From: Thermothielavioides terrestris NRRL 8126 | Taxonomy: Eukaryota > Ascomycota > Sordariomycetes > Sordariales > Chaetomiaceae | Length of the DNA: 64,000 nt | Assembly (NCBI RefSeq): GCF_000226115.1 | Contig: NC_016460.1 | Location: 682,001-746,000 of the forward strand | Direction of reading: 5' to 3' | Shown here: one piece after another, positions 22,122 through 34,593 of the stretch | Layout of the letters: the number at the start of each line of letters is the position of its first letter | How positions within the stretch are numbered: position 1 is the first letter of the stretch | Translations under genes and position numbers: made by a program | The notes under the pieces: model-generated | Told to the model about the DNA's origin: nothing | The model's database searches: none | The model's input: only the letters and a program-made list of their open reading frames with translations

Positions 22122-22714
22122 TGTTATGCCCCGGAACCACCCTAACCCGCGGGACCCGCCTCGGCACCCGGCACAGCCCTCGGAACGCGCCTTAGCACCT
22201 GGCACAACCCTTGGCCCGACCACCTCGCCCTGCATCCGGCACCTAGCGCAGCCTAGCCAACCACAGGGCACTACGCAAGTCATCTGCGTACGCCACTAGG
22301 GCGCACGTCAGTAGCCCTAATCACGCGAGCCACCCAGAGGAGCGATCGGAGGGGCATAGAGCTGAGCGAAGTGCGAGGCATTAGGCTGAGCAAGTACGGG
22401 GAACTGAGACATTGGGTCGGCAACAGAGTGGATTGGGCGCACTCAGAGAGCTATATAGGCGCTATAGGATGGCCTAGGAAAGGATCTACGAGCCTAGAAA
22501 TAGAGGCTAGCCAATATAGAGGAAGATCGAGGGCTAGGATGGGAGAGATAAGGAGGATAGAACCCACAGGCAGTGAGAGAGGCTAGCGTTCAATGCAACC
22601 ACCCGCACCCCCCTACCTATAGCTACCCTATAGCGCGTGCTCTGCTTGTGCCTTGCTCGTACTCCGTCACTTCAACGTATACCCCCTTCCTTCTAGGAGC
22701 CCCCACTCCTAACA
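22122..22714 (-). repeat. Solo LTR of the Gypsy 3 family
   Basis: 593 bp matching, in the opposite orientation, the 594-bp LTRs at 32961-33554 and 41801-42394. It is bounded by its own perfect 5-bp target duplication TATCT (22117-22121 and 22715-22719) and has no interior, so it is the product of recombination between the two LTRs of a former full element. It is mostly un-RIPed, with many CpA/TpG retained, especially at its two ends. A 71-codon frame within it is not a gene. Confidence 0.92.
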
Positions 22715-22859
22715 TATCTATAGAAGCTTTAGGAATCCCGTTGACCTCTACAACGCTATTAATCCTAATACTAACCTCTAAGGGAGAGTCTAAAGATATA
22801 TCTGTCTTATAGCCTTTCTAAAGTATATTAAGCGAAGAAGACCTAGCTAAAATAGTATA

Positions 22860-25800
22860 TATAGACACCCCTTCTATCTTTACTAAATACCTCTACTCTG
22901 CCTATCTATATAGAGGTACCTACGGTAATACCTTCTAGTCTCTCTAAAGCTAAAACTCTAAAGAAGATAACTAAGTATATTCTTACTACTACGTTTAGCG
23001 TAACCTTTCTAACCTTAGCGAAGGCTAGCCTATAGGGCCGCTTCTTTAGTTAGAATACTATATAATAGATCGAGACCTTTAAAGAGATATATAAAGCTTA
23101 TTAGGTTACTAATAACAAGACCTATATATACCTATTTAAGCTTTAGTATAATACTATAATCTAGCTTATTATCTATTACTAAGAGAAAAAGGACTAAGAG
23201 ACCTAGGTAGCTTTTAAAACTAAGTTCTTAAAGTGCTAAAAGGGCAATGATCCTAAGTAGTATAGTAATAGAGGTTACCTTTATAATCTAATTAAAAGGA
23301 GATACTAGCTAGTTAGCAAAGTTATCTATAACTACTTTGAGTTAATCGACTATATATATATTGTTGCCCCTATTAAAGTTCGTAAAAAGTTATAGTATAT
23401 AATCGTTTTAACTATATAGCGTATACTCAATTAGCGAATCTAGGTAGCTCTTAAAGACCGTTGACATACCTAGAAGAAGGACAATAAAGACTCTATCTAT
23501 ACTATAAAGTAGGTAGACTTCCTTAAGTTCGTTCAAAATACTCTTTAGAAGGGTCTTAACGTAGACGACCTCTTTCTTAAGACCTATAAACGTAAGATCG
23601 ATCTATAGAAGTACTACTCGCCTTTAGCTACGCCTATTGTTAAAACGACCTCTAAGTTATAGGACTAGGAAGAGGAAAAGCTAAAGAAAGCTTTTATACC
23701 TACGCCCAACGATATCGACGATCTAGCTAATTAGCTCTAACGTCTATATATCTAGAAGTAGAAGATCGCTAAGTAGTTTAAATAGAAGATCGAGGCCCTT
23801 TATTTATATAGAATCGATCCTACTTTTAACGAGATTAAGGTTCTTTAAACGTATTTCTAGTAGCAGAGCCGCTTATAGGAGAGACGTATTAGCTTTGTTA
23901 CTAGCCTATATATTGATAATCGTCCTCCTAGCTATAGTAGACCTATAAGCTCTAGCTATTGCTACTATTACAGTGACTCTAACTATATAGTCCTCGAATA
24001 TATAGAAGCTATAAAAGCTATAGCTATAGGACTAAAATATTATAAGGGTATAGACTACTACCTTAGTAATAGGAGCAAGAAGGGCTATATACTAGCTAAG
24101 ACGATTACCTTTATAAAGGTAGATATTAATAGTATATAAGAGGTTAGTAAAATTAACTAGCTCGTCTTTATATATATAGCCTATTGCCTATAGTATAATA
24201 GCTACCTTATATATTAGGCGTACTATTACAAGTATAAGTGCCTAAATGGCTATCTGTTTAAGCTAGATATATCCCTAGTATTAAATAAGTACTACCTTTA
24301 GTAGCCTAAGCTATATTAAAAGCCTACGACCGTCTAGACAACGATTAATCGTCTTATATACAAAGGGGAGCCTAAGCTCACCTCCGCCTTCTATTATATA
24401 GCATTTAATCAATTGTCGTTTTATATAGTTCTAACAAAGGGGGGTTATATCTTAACTTAGAAGATTGTCCTATAGCCTATACTATAAGCTAACGAATTTC
24501 ACCGACTACCTCTTCCTCTCTCTAACTAGACTAAGAGAGAAGCTAAAGAGGAAGTAGACGAGGAAGTAGAGATTATACTTTAAGGTATACCGCCTATTAA
24601 ACGTTAATTCGCTAAGGACAAAAGAGAAGATAACTTCTAGATAGACGATACTCCTACACCTCTAGCGGAGCCTCTTTATATAACTATTCTTAAGAACCTA
24701 ACTACAGTGAATTAGCTAAAGAAAGAGGAGCTATAGTCTAAGCCGCCTATACTAAAGGTTACTACATTACCTCTATATATAAAGGATATAATCTATACTA
24801 TAATAAAGGCGAAGGCTAGTCTAACTTTTAACGACTTAGTCTATATCTCGCCTAAGTATAAGGACATTCTAATTATATATCTATAGGGTATTTCCACTGA
24901 TATCGAGGTTATCGACTATAAGGGGTCTAGTATTCCTAAGCCTAATAGACTAGCTACTATACTAAAAGATATAGAGGTCTATATATAAGCTCTATATACT
25001 AATGTAAATATATTTAATAGTCTTTGCTCTAGTTAGACTAAGACGGTTCTAGCGATCTTTAGAATTACTAAAGATAGTATATAAAATATCTATATAGAAA
25101 GCCTCTAAAAGCATTAGATTTATAAGGGTCTACCTAAAGACGTTGACGATTATATCTATACCCTACTCTAGAAGTCTATCTTAACGCTTTTAGTCTTATA
25201 GTATATAGAACTTAATATAATAATAAGAGTATAGTCGCTTTCTACTCTATATATCTAGTTCGAGAAAGGTCATTATAATAAATATCTTGCCTTAATCGAC
25301 TTTAGTCTAAAGTACAACTATATCTTAATAAGTATTATCAAGAAGTATATACTACTATACTAGCCTACTAAGGTTATTTCAAAGGGTCTTTACAGCTTAG
25401 TACTATTCTTTAGAGAGACCTAAGTTACTCTTTACCTAGGTAGAGTCGGTATTAACCTTTACTTCTTTATAACTAAGGATACCGCTAGTAGATATAAAGC
25501 AATTCTTAGTATACTATTCGTTAAAGATACTACTCTAACCTTCGATTACTATAATAGCAACCTAATTACTACTAATCTACTTATAAAGGGAAAGATAGTC
25601 TAGGTATACATTGTCTCTAAGAAGATTGCCTAGTAGAATCGTTTACTATCTTTAACGTAATTAGCTATTTAGGAGTAATTATAGAGATTAACAAAGAGTC
25701 CTAAAAGAATCTTTGGCTAAATAGAGATAGAGGAAGGTAAAACTGCCCTTAGTTTCCTTAATAATAATATAGATAAAGCGGTTTTTCATTTCGTTTTATA

Positions 25801-28800
25801 GAAGTCCTATATACTACTCCTTAATACTCTTTTTTATATTGTACGTTCTTATTCTTTATCTTCTCTATCTAAATAGATAAAGATCGAATTATTGTCCTAT
25901 TTAAAAGGGAAGAGGGGGACCCTAGTTGAAAACCCCTTTTCCAACTAGAGGCTAAGGCGAGAATTCGAGTATAAGGTTAAACGTACTTTAAAGACGTTTA
26001 TACTTTAGAAGAATATTATAAACAAGGTTTAGCTAGTCGATTTAGCACTATTAGATAGCTCTATATTAAAGGGAGACTTATTATAGCGAGAGAAGTAGCT
26101 TATAAAGGCTAAAGCAAAGATATAGTTCAAGAAGGAATAGGATAATCTTATAGTCCCTTGTTTCTTAGATCTTAAGCTAGGCTCGAGGCTTACTAAGAAA
26201 CGCCTTTAAACGATACTTGCTACTATAGATAGATTCCTTAATAAGCTAGAAAAGGAGATATTTACTAAGATTTTATGAAATTAGGAAGCTACACTTATAT
26301 AGGATTTTACTAAGTATAGGCGTATCTATAAGGATATTGTTCTACCCTAGTATATTAAAACTATCCTATATAAGGCCTAGTAAAGTAAGTCTATTCCAAT
26401 TCTAAAGCCGCTAATATAAAAGGTCATTAATCTACTTAGAGAAAGGTAGATATATAGGATCATTGAGTATAGCTATACGAACTACTATAATAATTAGTTC
26501 TTTATTTTTAAGAAGGACGGTGGATTATAGCTTATTAATAATGTTTAAAAGGCTAATGCTATAACGATCTATAACGCTTTTATCCTACCTACTATAGAGG
26601 AATTTAGTAAGGACTTTAATAGCTATAAGCTAATGTCTCTTTTAGATCTCTTCTCTAGTTACAACTAGGTTAATCTCAATAAGTAGAGCTACAATTTAAT
26701 AACCTTTTCAATACTAATTGGTCTCTTCTATATATATATATTGCTAATAAAAGGTATAAATTCTATTGCCTAGTTTTAGTAGGCTATAACAATGATCTTT
26801 GGTAACCTTATCCTAGATGTCTATCGAGTCTATCTAGACGATATTATAATGAAAGGTCCTTGATCTAATTATAATAGCCATCTAGATAAAGGGGGATATT
26901 GCAAATTTATTGTCAAGTATCTTAAGAATATCGATATAGTGTTACTAAACATAGAGCTAGTAGATACAACTATTACTATAGTAAAGTTGAAGTAGGTATA
27001 GCCGAAAGCGGTCCTACTTAGTTATCTTTATATACCTAATAGATACCTTCCTAAAGAAGTAAAGGTGATTAAGATAAAAGAGTAGAAGACCTGTTTTAAC
27101 GTTAAGGAGGTATATACCTTTATTAGAATAGTTAGATACTATTAGATCTAGATTAAAGGCTTTACAATCATTGCAATTCCTCTTTATACTCTAATAAAGA
27201 AGGACTTTAAATAGACTTAGAGGCCTACTAAGTAGAAGGCAATGGACGAGCTAAAGGAGAAAATCACTACTATACTAGTCTTTACAACGCTCGTCTATAG
27301 CAATCTATAGTATAGTATAATCTTTCTAGTTTATAACGTTAATATCCTTAGCTAGAGAGGTGTACTTAAGTAAGTTGGTCCTAATAGTAAAAGACACCTA
27401 TATAGGTTCGAGAATAGCATCTAGTTAGAGGTAGAGAAGCGGTATAATATTATAAAGAGAGAGCTAAAGAGACTATTCTTCCTCCTAAAGTGTTTTCGCT
27501 ACTACCTCTTTAGTATATATTTCACTATAGAGACCGATACTCTAGTTCTAGTCCATTAGCTTAATAGTACTATAAACGATATTCTAGATACTCTTATAAT
27601 ACGCTAGATTGCCTAGATCCGCCTATTTGACTTCGAAGTTAAATATATCCTAGGTCCTAAAAACGTTGTAGCTAATACATTGTTCTATAAGCCACCTAGG
27701 CCCTCTAACTATATAGAGAAGGAGTTAGAGGAGGATATCGACAACTAGGTCGACGCTTAGATCTTTATCAACTATATAAGTAAAGAGACTTTATATCTAG
27801 AGGGGAAGCTAGAACTTATCTGTCTTTAGGATAGTTACTCTTAGCGTTCCTAGGACATTACCTACTTCCTATCGACGATAGAAGCTCTACTTAGCTATAG
27901 TCTATATTAGAAGCGACGTTAGCTTAAAAAGGAAGCGTTAAAGTACTTCGTTGAAGATTGTTACCTTTTTCTCTAAAGTATAAATTATATATAGTATTAT
28001 AAGTACGTTGTTGACACCTCTAAGGAGAGGTATTTAATCTTCGACTAGTGTTACAATAAGGTTGGCTATTATAGGAGAGAGCTAATATACCGATAGGTAA
28101 TGAACTACTACTATTAGTATAGTATATACAAAGATATAGTGAACTAGATTTGGGCTTACGCCCTATATTAAGTATACAATGCCTAAAGGTTCAAGGAAGT
28201 AGTAGGTTATATAGCGTCTTCGCCTTTCCCTTTTGCTAAATAGCACCTTAATATCTAATATATACCGTCTAGCTATAAAGAAAAGAAGTGTTTCTTTGTC
28301 GAGGCTCGCAACGATCTTATAGGATATATCGAGGCTAAGATCCTACTAAACAAGTCCTCCAAGTTCATTAAGTCCTTTATCTTATAGTATATCCTTTATT
28401 GCTAGGGTTACCCTATAGTTATAGTTGTCGATAGAGGCTCTAAGTTTAAAGGCGAAGTTAAAGAGATCCTTTGTAAACTAGGTATTAAAAAGTTATTATC
28501 TTACTATACAATTCGTATATAAATAGCGTAAATAAGGCTAGCTATATCCTAATTACTACCTTATTTATAAAAATGACTAATAGTATAGGAAAGAGGTAAA
28601 GGAAGCTCCTTCTATATATCTTATATATAGATTATACGACTGTTAAAGGCTCTTATAGAATATCTCCTTTCTTTCTTACCTACAATTATAAGCTTATTAG
28701 TCTAGTCGAGTGTAATATTCTTATATAGCGAATTCTTACCTAGGACTCTATCTATATCTAGTCGAAGGAAGAAGATTCTATAAAGGTCTATACAAAGCTT

Positions 28801-29650
28801 ATTACCTTCTATACCTATATCCTCTAAGAAGTAGAGTACAATTATAAGATTGCTATTGAATAGGTTGCTATAGCCTACGAAAAGATAGTTAAACATTATA
28901 ATAAGGCCTATAAATATAAGTTTTACCCTAAAAATATAGTTATATCCATTGATAATCTCGTCCTTGTCTACAATAATATACACTAGTTGGATATAAGCTT
29001 AGTTTAGAAGCTAGAATACCATTAGTTTAGCCCATTCTATATTTAGATAATCAAAGATTAGGACATTTACTTTCTAAAAACTCTAGATAGTGTACCTATC
29101 TAGATACTATATCCTCTGAACTATATAAAGAAATTCTTTAAGCTAGATAACGTCTAGCTAGAAGTAGATAGATCAACCCTATTCTATTATAGAGAGGAGC
29201 GCTATAACAGTAAGTATTATAACGAGGTTAGTAACGAAGGCTATAGCGATAGGAGGCGAAATTCTATAAATATACGTTACTCAACGTCTATTAACGATAG
29301 TAAAGGGGAATATAGCGTTGCTAATAGTACTAGTCTCAACTAGGTGAAAGGGGACTATACTTATGTCTTTACTAGCCTAAGTAGCTATACTAATTACCTA
29401 AATAGGCTTCCCTATAATAGCATTATAGTTCTAGATTACAACGACGTCTATAGTATAAGCGATTACGACGATAGGTTACTAAGAGAAGATAGTATAGAGG
29501 ATACTACAATTATAATTAAAGAGGAGGTTTTCGAAGAAGAAACCTCTAGTTATATTATAGTACCTTAGGCTAGCTAGACTTGCTCGACTATAAAGAGGGT
29601 AAAGAAAGAGCAACTTCGTTAAAAGCTTATTGTCGAAATCCCTTATAGAA
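22860..29650 (+). pseudogene. Gypsy 2 gag-pol remnant
   Basis: Plus-strand remnants in Gypsy order. A gag zinc-finger segment near 23.96 kb reads SSSYCYYCSDSN, followed by GLKYYKGIDYYLS. RT near 26.45-26.9 kb shows FIFKKDGGLQLI, a segment equivalent to LNAVTIRDAG-PP and LLDLFSSYNQ, then VYLDDIIMKGP near 26.83 kb. RNase H follows at about 27.5-27.7 kb, and integrase-like sequence with a DDE-type stretch (VVDRGSKFKGEV) near 28.43-28.46 kb. Stops are frequent and mostly TAG/TAA. The type resembles Gypsy elements whose RT carries the FSGYDQ motif, a lineage different from Gypsy 1 and Gypsy 3. Confidence 0.65.
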
Positions 29651-32600
29651 AACTACCTAGTTTTTAATACTAGCCCTCTAGACGTATAAGGATATATATT
29701 CTAGAAAGGGGGGAGGGCGTAGAAGCTACCGCCTTTAATAGTTTTACTAGCGTTTAACTATATTTCCTTCCTAATACCTATTATTATATTAGCTTCCTAT
29801 TCGCTAATAATATCTCCGTTAGCTATATCTCACTTAGTCTTCGTCTATCTACTGTCCTTTACTTGTTTTTAGCCCTTAGGACTTTATTCTTTTTCGCTAA
29901 TATCTAAGTTTTCTTCCTAAAGGGTAATCCTACTCTTAAGGGCCTTATAGTCATTTATACCTTTTTCTTTTCACTTTTGCCCTCTAGATAAATAGTTTCT
30001 ATTATATAGGACTAAGTTTCTTAGAGCTAAAGTCAAAGCTAAGAAAAATCTACAATTAGAGCATATAGTCTTTTAATCTATTATTTATAGGCTAAAGTCC
30101 TAGACTATATCCTACCCTCTACCTATCCTTATCCATTGTCTCCGCCTCTTAGTAGTATAAGTTTTTATAGTTGACCTAGTACTATACTATCTATTTTTTA
30201 ATAGTATCTTCTAGCGAAATAAACTACTTTTAGCCCACTTCTTCTAAATATAGCTTTAACCTAGGATCATTCCTTAGATTATATAAGAGATAGCCTTATA
30301 AGATCAAGTTCTAAACTAGGTAATTCTAATTATTCTTATAGACGTAAGTCTAGGTATATTCCTTCTCCAACTAAATACAGTTGGTACACTTATTAGCAAA
30401 GAAAGAAGTAAGAGAAGCGTAGTTGTTAAAGGGCTAGGTTACGTAGATATCTTTGTCTTTATTAAAAGGAGTTGTCAAATGCTAGTACAATAGTTTGTAG
30501 CTTTAGCAAAGAACTTTGTTGCTATAGGAGTGTTAGTCTTCCTCTGTCTAGAGGGCGAATATAAAAGGGAAGTATAGCACTTACTTGCGACCCTATACCT
30601 AGATCAAGAGAGCCGAAACTCGGTTTAGATATATAGCAAGATAGTATATCCAACGTCTAAGTGGTCTACTATTGTAGTACTCTATATATACTAGATAAAG
30701 AACTAAGGTATTATAGTGCTATTCGATTATATCAACTAGCCTATCGTTAATATAAACCGACTACTATATCCTATACTAATCTTACTAATTGCTTAATAGG
30801 ACTTATTAGATATATAGTAGCTTAACGTTTAGTTGGAAGATCTTAATTATACTATAGATAGCCTTATATTCGACTAAAATCGTAGTATACTCGTTAGTAT
30901 AGTACTTATCTTTTAGTATTAGTAGATCCCTTATTTTACTTTAGACTATCTAGATATACTTCTAGGCTATAAAAATGTTCGTCTTTAGCATTAGCGAAAG
31001 ATCGATCTAGCGGTTTATAATCCTATATAATAATAGCCTTTAGTCGTCTACTTTATCGGTAATTTTCTATAAGATATTGTAAGTATATTAATTGTTTAAT
31101 ATCTTAGTTTTTAGATTGTAAATTTATATATAGGAGCTATATATAAATTCGAAAGAGAAGTGGAAGACCTAACTAAGAACTTGATCTACCTAGAGAGATA
31201 AGGGCACTAGAATAAGATAGTAAAAAGGTTAGAGGAAGGAAATAGTTCTAGGATAGTAAGGAAGAGAGGAAGGCTTTAAGAATTTAAAAGACGAACGCTC
31301 TTTTCTAGCCTATCTCTAGCTAATTAGTGGACGTTATAGGCCTTATCCGTTTTCTTTTACCTAGATTAGGAAAGAGCTAAATAGCCCTTCTACCTTTAAA
31401 GGCTTGTCTACCCCTTTTCTTAATCCTCCTACTAGCTCTCTTATAATCAACTATTTCTTTCGCTTTATCTACTACGCTTTAGATTTTCTTGTAATTGTTT
31501 TAATTAGTCTAGATCTTTCTATCTAGAAAGCGACTTTTCTATTAAGCTAAATTTTTATATACTATTATAAGTATCGCTATAGGTTATTGTAGAATTCCTA
31601 ATTTTATAGGGCCTATATAATCTTAGGCCGATATAACTATCGCCCTAGGATGGAAATAGCTACTTAGAGAGTTTAAGTTTTATATACTATTAGGTTTATA
31701 GAGGCTAGTAGAAGATAGCGATTAAGCGAAGTATTACACCTCCCTTATAGAGCAAGAGCTAGACTTAAAGATACTAAATTATCCTAGAGAGACTAGTCCT
31801 AAGCTTTTTCTATTTCTATAGACCTTAAAGAAGTACTTATAAAATGTAATCAACTAACGACCTAACTAGATTTAGAGCCCTTAGCTTAGTACAAACCCTA
31901 AGATTATAAGCTATCTATTTCTAGGCTAGCTAGAGGGAAAGTATATAATAGATCGGTTTTTTAAAATTAATTTTATAGATATAGGTATTTTACTCTTCGA
32001 TATAGAAGGTATACTACTCGCTAAGGAATAGCTAGAGGGCTAGATAATCCTAGATATTATACAGTTTTTTTTTTCGTCTTTACAAAGACTATCTCTAGTT
32101 CTACTTATAGCCTATCTCGAATACTAGTCCTATACCAAAGGAGTTCTACTAGTTTAACTAAAAGGTTGTTACTAATCATTGTTATTTCTAGGTCTTTCTT
32201 TACTTTATTGACGGAAGGTACTAGGCTATTATAATCTTCGACTAAGTTGTAGGCTAGCTTTACTACTTCGACTCTATACTTAAGAGTATAGAGATATATA
32301 TTAATATCTTATCGAAGGTCTAGATCACCTTCTAGTCTATCTATAAATTCCTTTAGTTATAGCTATATAAGGAGGTGATTATCCACTGTTCTCAGTAAAG
32401 TATAGGTTAGAAGTATAGATAGTTTGTCCTAGAGTTTATATAGGCTTTTCTTTAAGAGCTTTAGCCCTACCTTCTAGATAGACTAATATAATTTAAAATG
32501 CCCTAGCTCCAACTATATTAGGGAGATAGTAAAAAGGTTATATAATAGTATATATTGTACTTATAGTTAAGAGTTTATAGGAATACTCTTAGTATCTTTA

Positions 32601-32960
32601 AGGATTATCTACTTTACACTAAAGGAATCCCTTTACTATAGTAGAACAAAGATAAAATGTACAAGCTCCCTCTAGACCTATTGTCTTCGACCTAAGAACC
32701 TATATAGCCTATACTCTTAGAGTACAACGAAGATAAGGTAATCGAAGTCCTCTAGGGCAACAATGTATTTATATCTAATACATTAGATATTCCTAAGCTT
32801 AACGACCTACCTATATATATCTACGACCACTTTAGTGATATAGAACTTAGGATCTTAGCTATATACTTAGTAGTATTTAAATAAGCCTAGATCCTTGACT
32901 AGAGTAAGAAGAGACTAATCGCTATCGTATAGCTAATCCTTATACTTTAATCAAAGTAAG
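29651..32960. other. Long degenerate region between Gypsy 2 pol and the Gypsy 3 insertion
   Basis: About 3.3 kb of RIPed DNA with no retroviral motif. A minus-strand frame is the most protein-like content at 29.95-31.09 kb and is listed separately. From 31.3 to 32.95 kb several frames on the plus strand look partly coding once TAG/TAA are read as Gln, but I recognise no domain. The DNA resumes at 42395 after the Gypsy 3 insertion. Confidence 0.4.
29945..31090 (-). pseudogene. Possible antisense accessory gene in the 3' part of Gypsy 2, RIPed
   Basis: Reading the minus strand with TAG/TAA as former Gln gives natural-looking protein. About 31.09-30.6 kb is helix-rich (for example KITDKVDD and VQSKIRDLLILKDKYY). 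About 30.48-29.95 kb contains a Cys pair (NKCTNCI), LRNDPRLKLYLEEVG and AETMDKDR. Stops are about one per ten codons, so the reading is not proof. Position and orientation match the antisense genes of the other LTR elements in the window. There may be an intron or frame change near 30.5 kb. No start codon assigned and no family recognised. Confidence 0.3.
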
Positions 32961-33554
32961 TGTTAGGAGCGGGGGCTCCCAGAAGGAAGGGGGTATACGT
33001 TGAAGTGACGGAGTACGAGCAAGGCACAAGCAGAGCACGCGCTATAGGGTAGCTACAGGTAGGGGGGTTGCAGGTGGTTGCATTGAACGCTGGCCTCTCC
33101 CACTGCCTATAGGTTCTATCCTCCTTATTTCTCCCATCCTAGCCCTCGATCTTCCTCTACATTGGCCAGCCTCTATTCCTAAGCTCGTAGATCCTTTCCT
33201 AGGCCATCCTATAGCGCCTATATAGCTCCCTGAGTACGCCCAATCCGCTCTGTTGCCGACCCAATGTCTCAGTTCCCCGCACTTGCTTAGCCTAATACCC
33301 TACACTTCGCTCAGCTCTATACCCCTCCGATCGCTCCTCTGGGTAGCTTGCGTGATCTAGGCTACTGACGTACGCCCTAGTGGCGTACACAGATAACCTG
33401 CGTGGTGCCCTATAGTTGGCTAGGCTACGCTAGGTGCCGGATATAGGGCAAGGTGGTCGGGCCGAGGGTTGTACTAGGTGCCAAGGCGCGTTCCAAGGGC
33501 TATGCTAGGTGCCGAGGCGGGTTCCGTAGGTTAGGGTGGCTCTGGGGTATAACA
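32961..33554 (-). repeat. 3' LTR of Gypsy 3 (left copy)
   Basis: 594 bp. The outer (left) half retains CpA/TpG; the inner half, from about 33.28 kb, is converted toward TpA. Confidence 0.93.
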
Positions 33555-34593
33555 GGGCCCTCCTCCTTCAAGGTCCCTAACCCTAGGGACTGCTGTACTA
33601 TAGCCTAAGGGGCGTAGTAGTTGCGCCTTAGGGTCGTAGCCTTATATGCCTAGCGGTGGACTATATAACGGTAGTTCGGGTAGCGTATACGTAGCTTACG
33701 ATCTTGCTATATACGTAGTTCCTGTCAATCGCGCTTCGGCCTATAGCCTAGCCTACTAGCAGCAGATCGCGTAGCGGTAGTTCAGGTGGCGTATACGCGG
33801 CTTACGATCTTCCTATATATATAGCCTCTATCGATCTAACTGCTCTTCCGTATACACGATCCAAGGCGGCCTAGATAGAAGTAGCCTATTTAGATCTAGG
33901 GCCGCCTATTTAGGGCCTATTTAGGCCTGAAATAGGAAGGCAACAATAGAGCTAAATAGAACTAAATAGAAGGTATATATATTTAGGGTAATAGTAAGAA
34001 AGAAAAAGGGGTAAGGAGCGTATACTATATACGTCCTAAGCGCCTTCGCTATATATATAGAAAAGGGGAATTAAAACTTCTACTAGAACATCGTAATATA
34101 AGAAATATAGGATTTTAAGCCCTCTAAGCTTAGACCACCTTACTGAGTATATCTTCTAGGCTTATAGCTCCTAGTCTTCCTTTCCTCTTTTTCTTTCTTT
34201 GTACTATCTTCGTAAGTGCCTAGCCTACCTAAGTGCCTAGCCCACTACAATGACAATACGATACTAGCCTACGATTACGATCGTGTATATACCCTCTACT
34301 TCCTTCTAACGCTCCCTCTGATTATACGTATATAGCTAACTTCTTCGCTCTATAGATAATTCGTTTTTTTTTTTTGACGCTTCTACCCTCGCCTCTCCTT
34401 AGTAGGTCGCCCTACGATAGTTCGGTCGATTGATAGGATAGCTCTCGATCGATAGGATAGCTCTAGCGATTCTAGTATATAAGGGCTATATAGCTAGCGA
34501 ACTCGCTACGTAGCTAGTAGGAAGAATACAATAGTATACTAACAATGTAGTAGATTCAAATAACTTATTTATTTCTAGCTATACCTTATAAAT
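33555..34593. other. Gypsy 3 spacer upstream of the antisense gene
   Basis: RIPed spacer with no coding frame. A direct repeat of about 45 bp (CGGTAGTTCGGGTAGCGTAT type) occurs at about 33.67-33.71 and 33.77-33.81 kb. By position this could be the promoter side of the antisense gene at 34594, but nothing specific can be named. Confidence 0.35.

Noticed and set aside
22371..22812. 71- and 79-codon frames
   Set aside because: They lie in or across the end of the solo LTR and have no protein motif.
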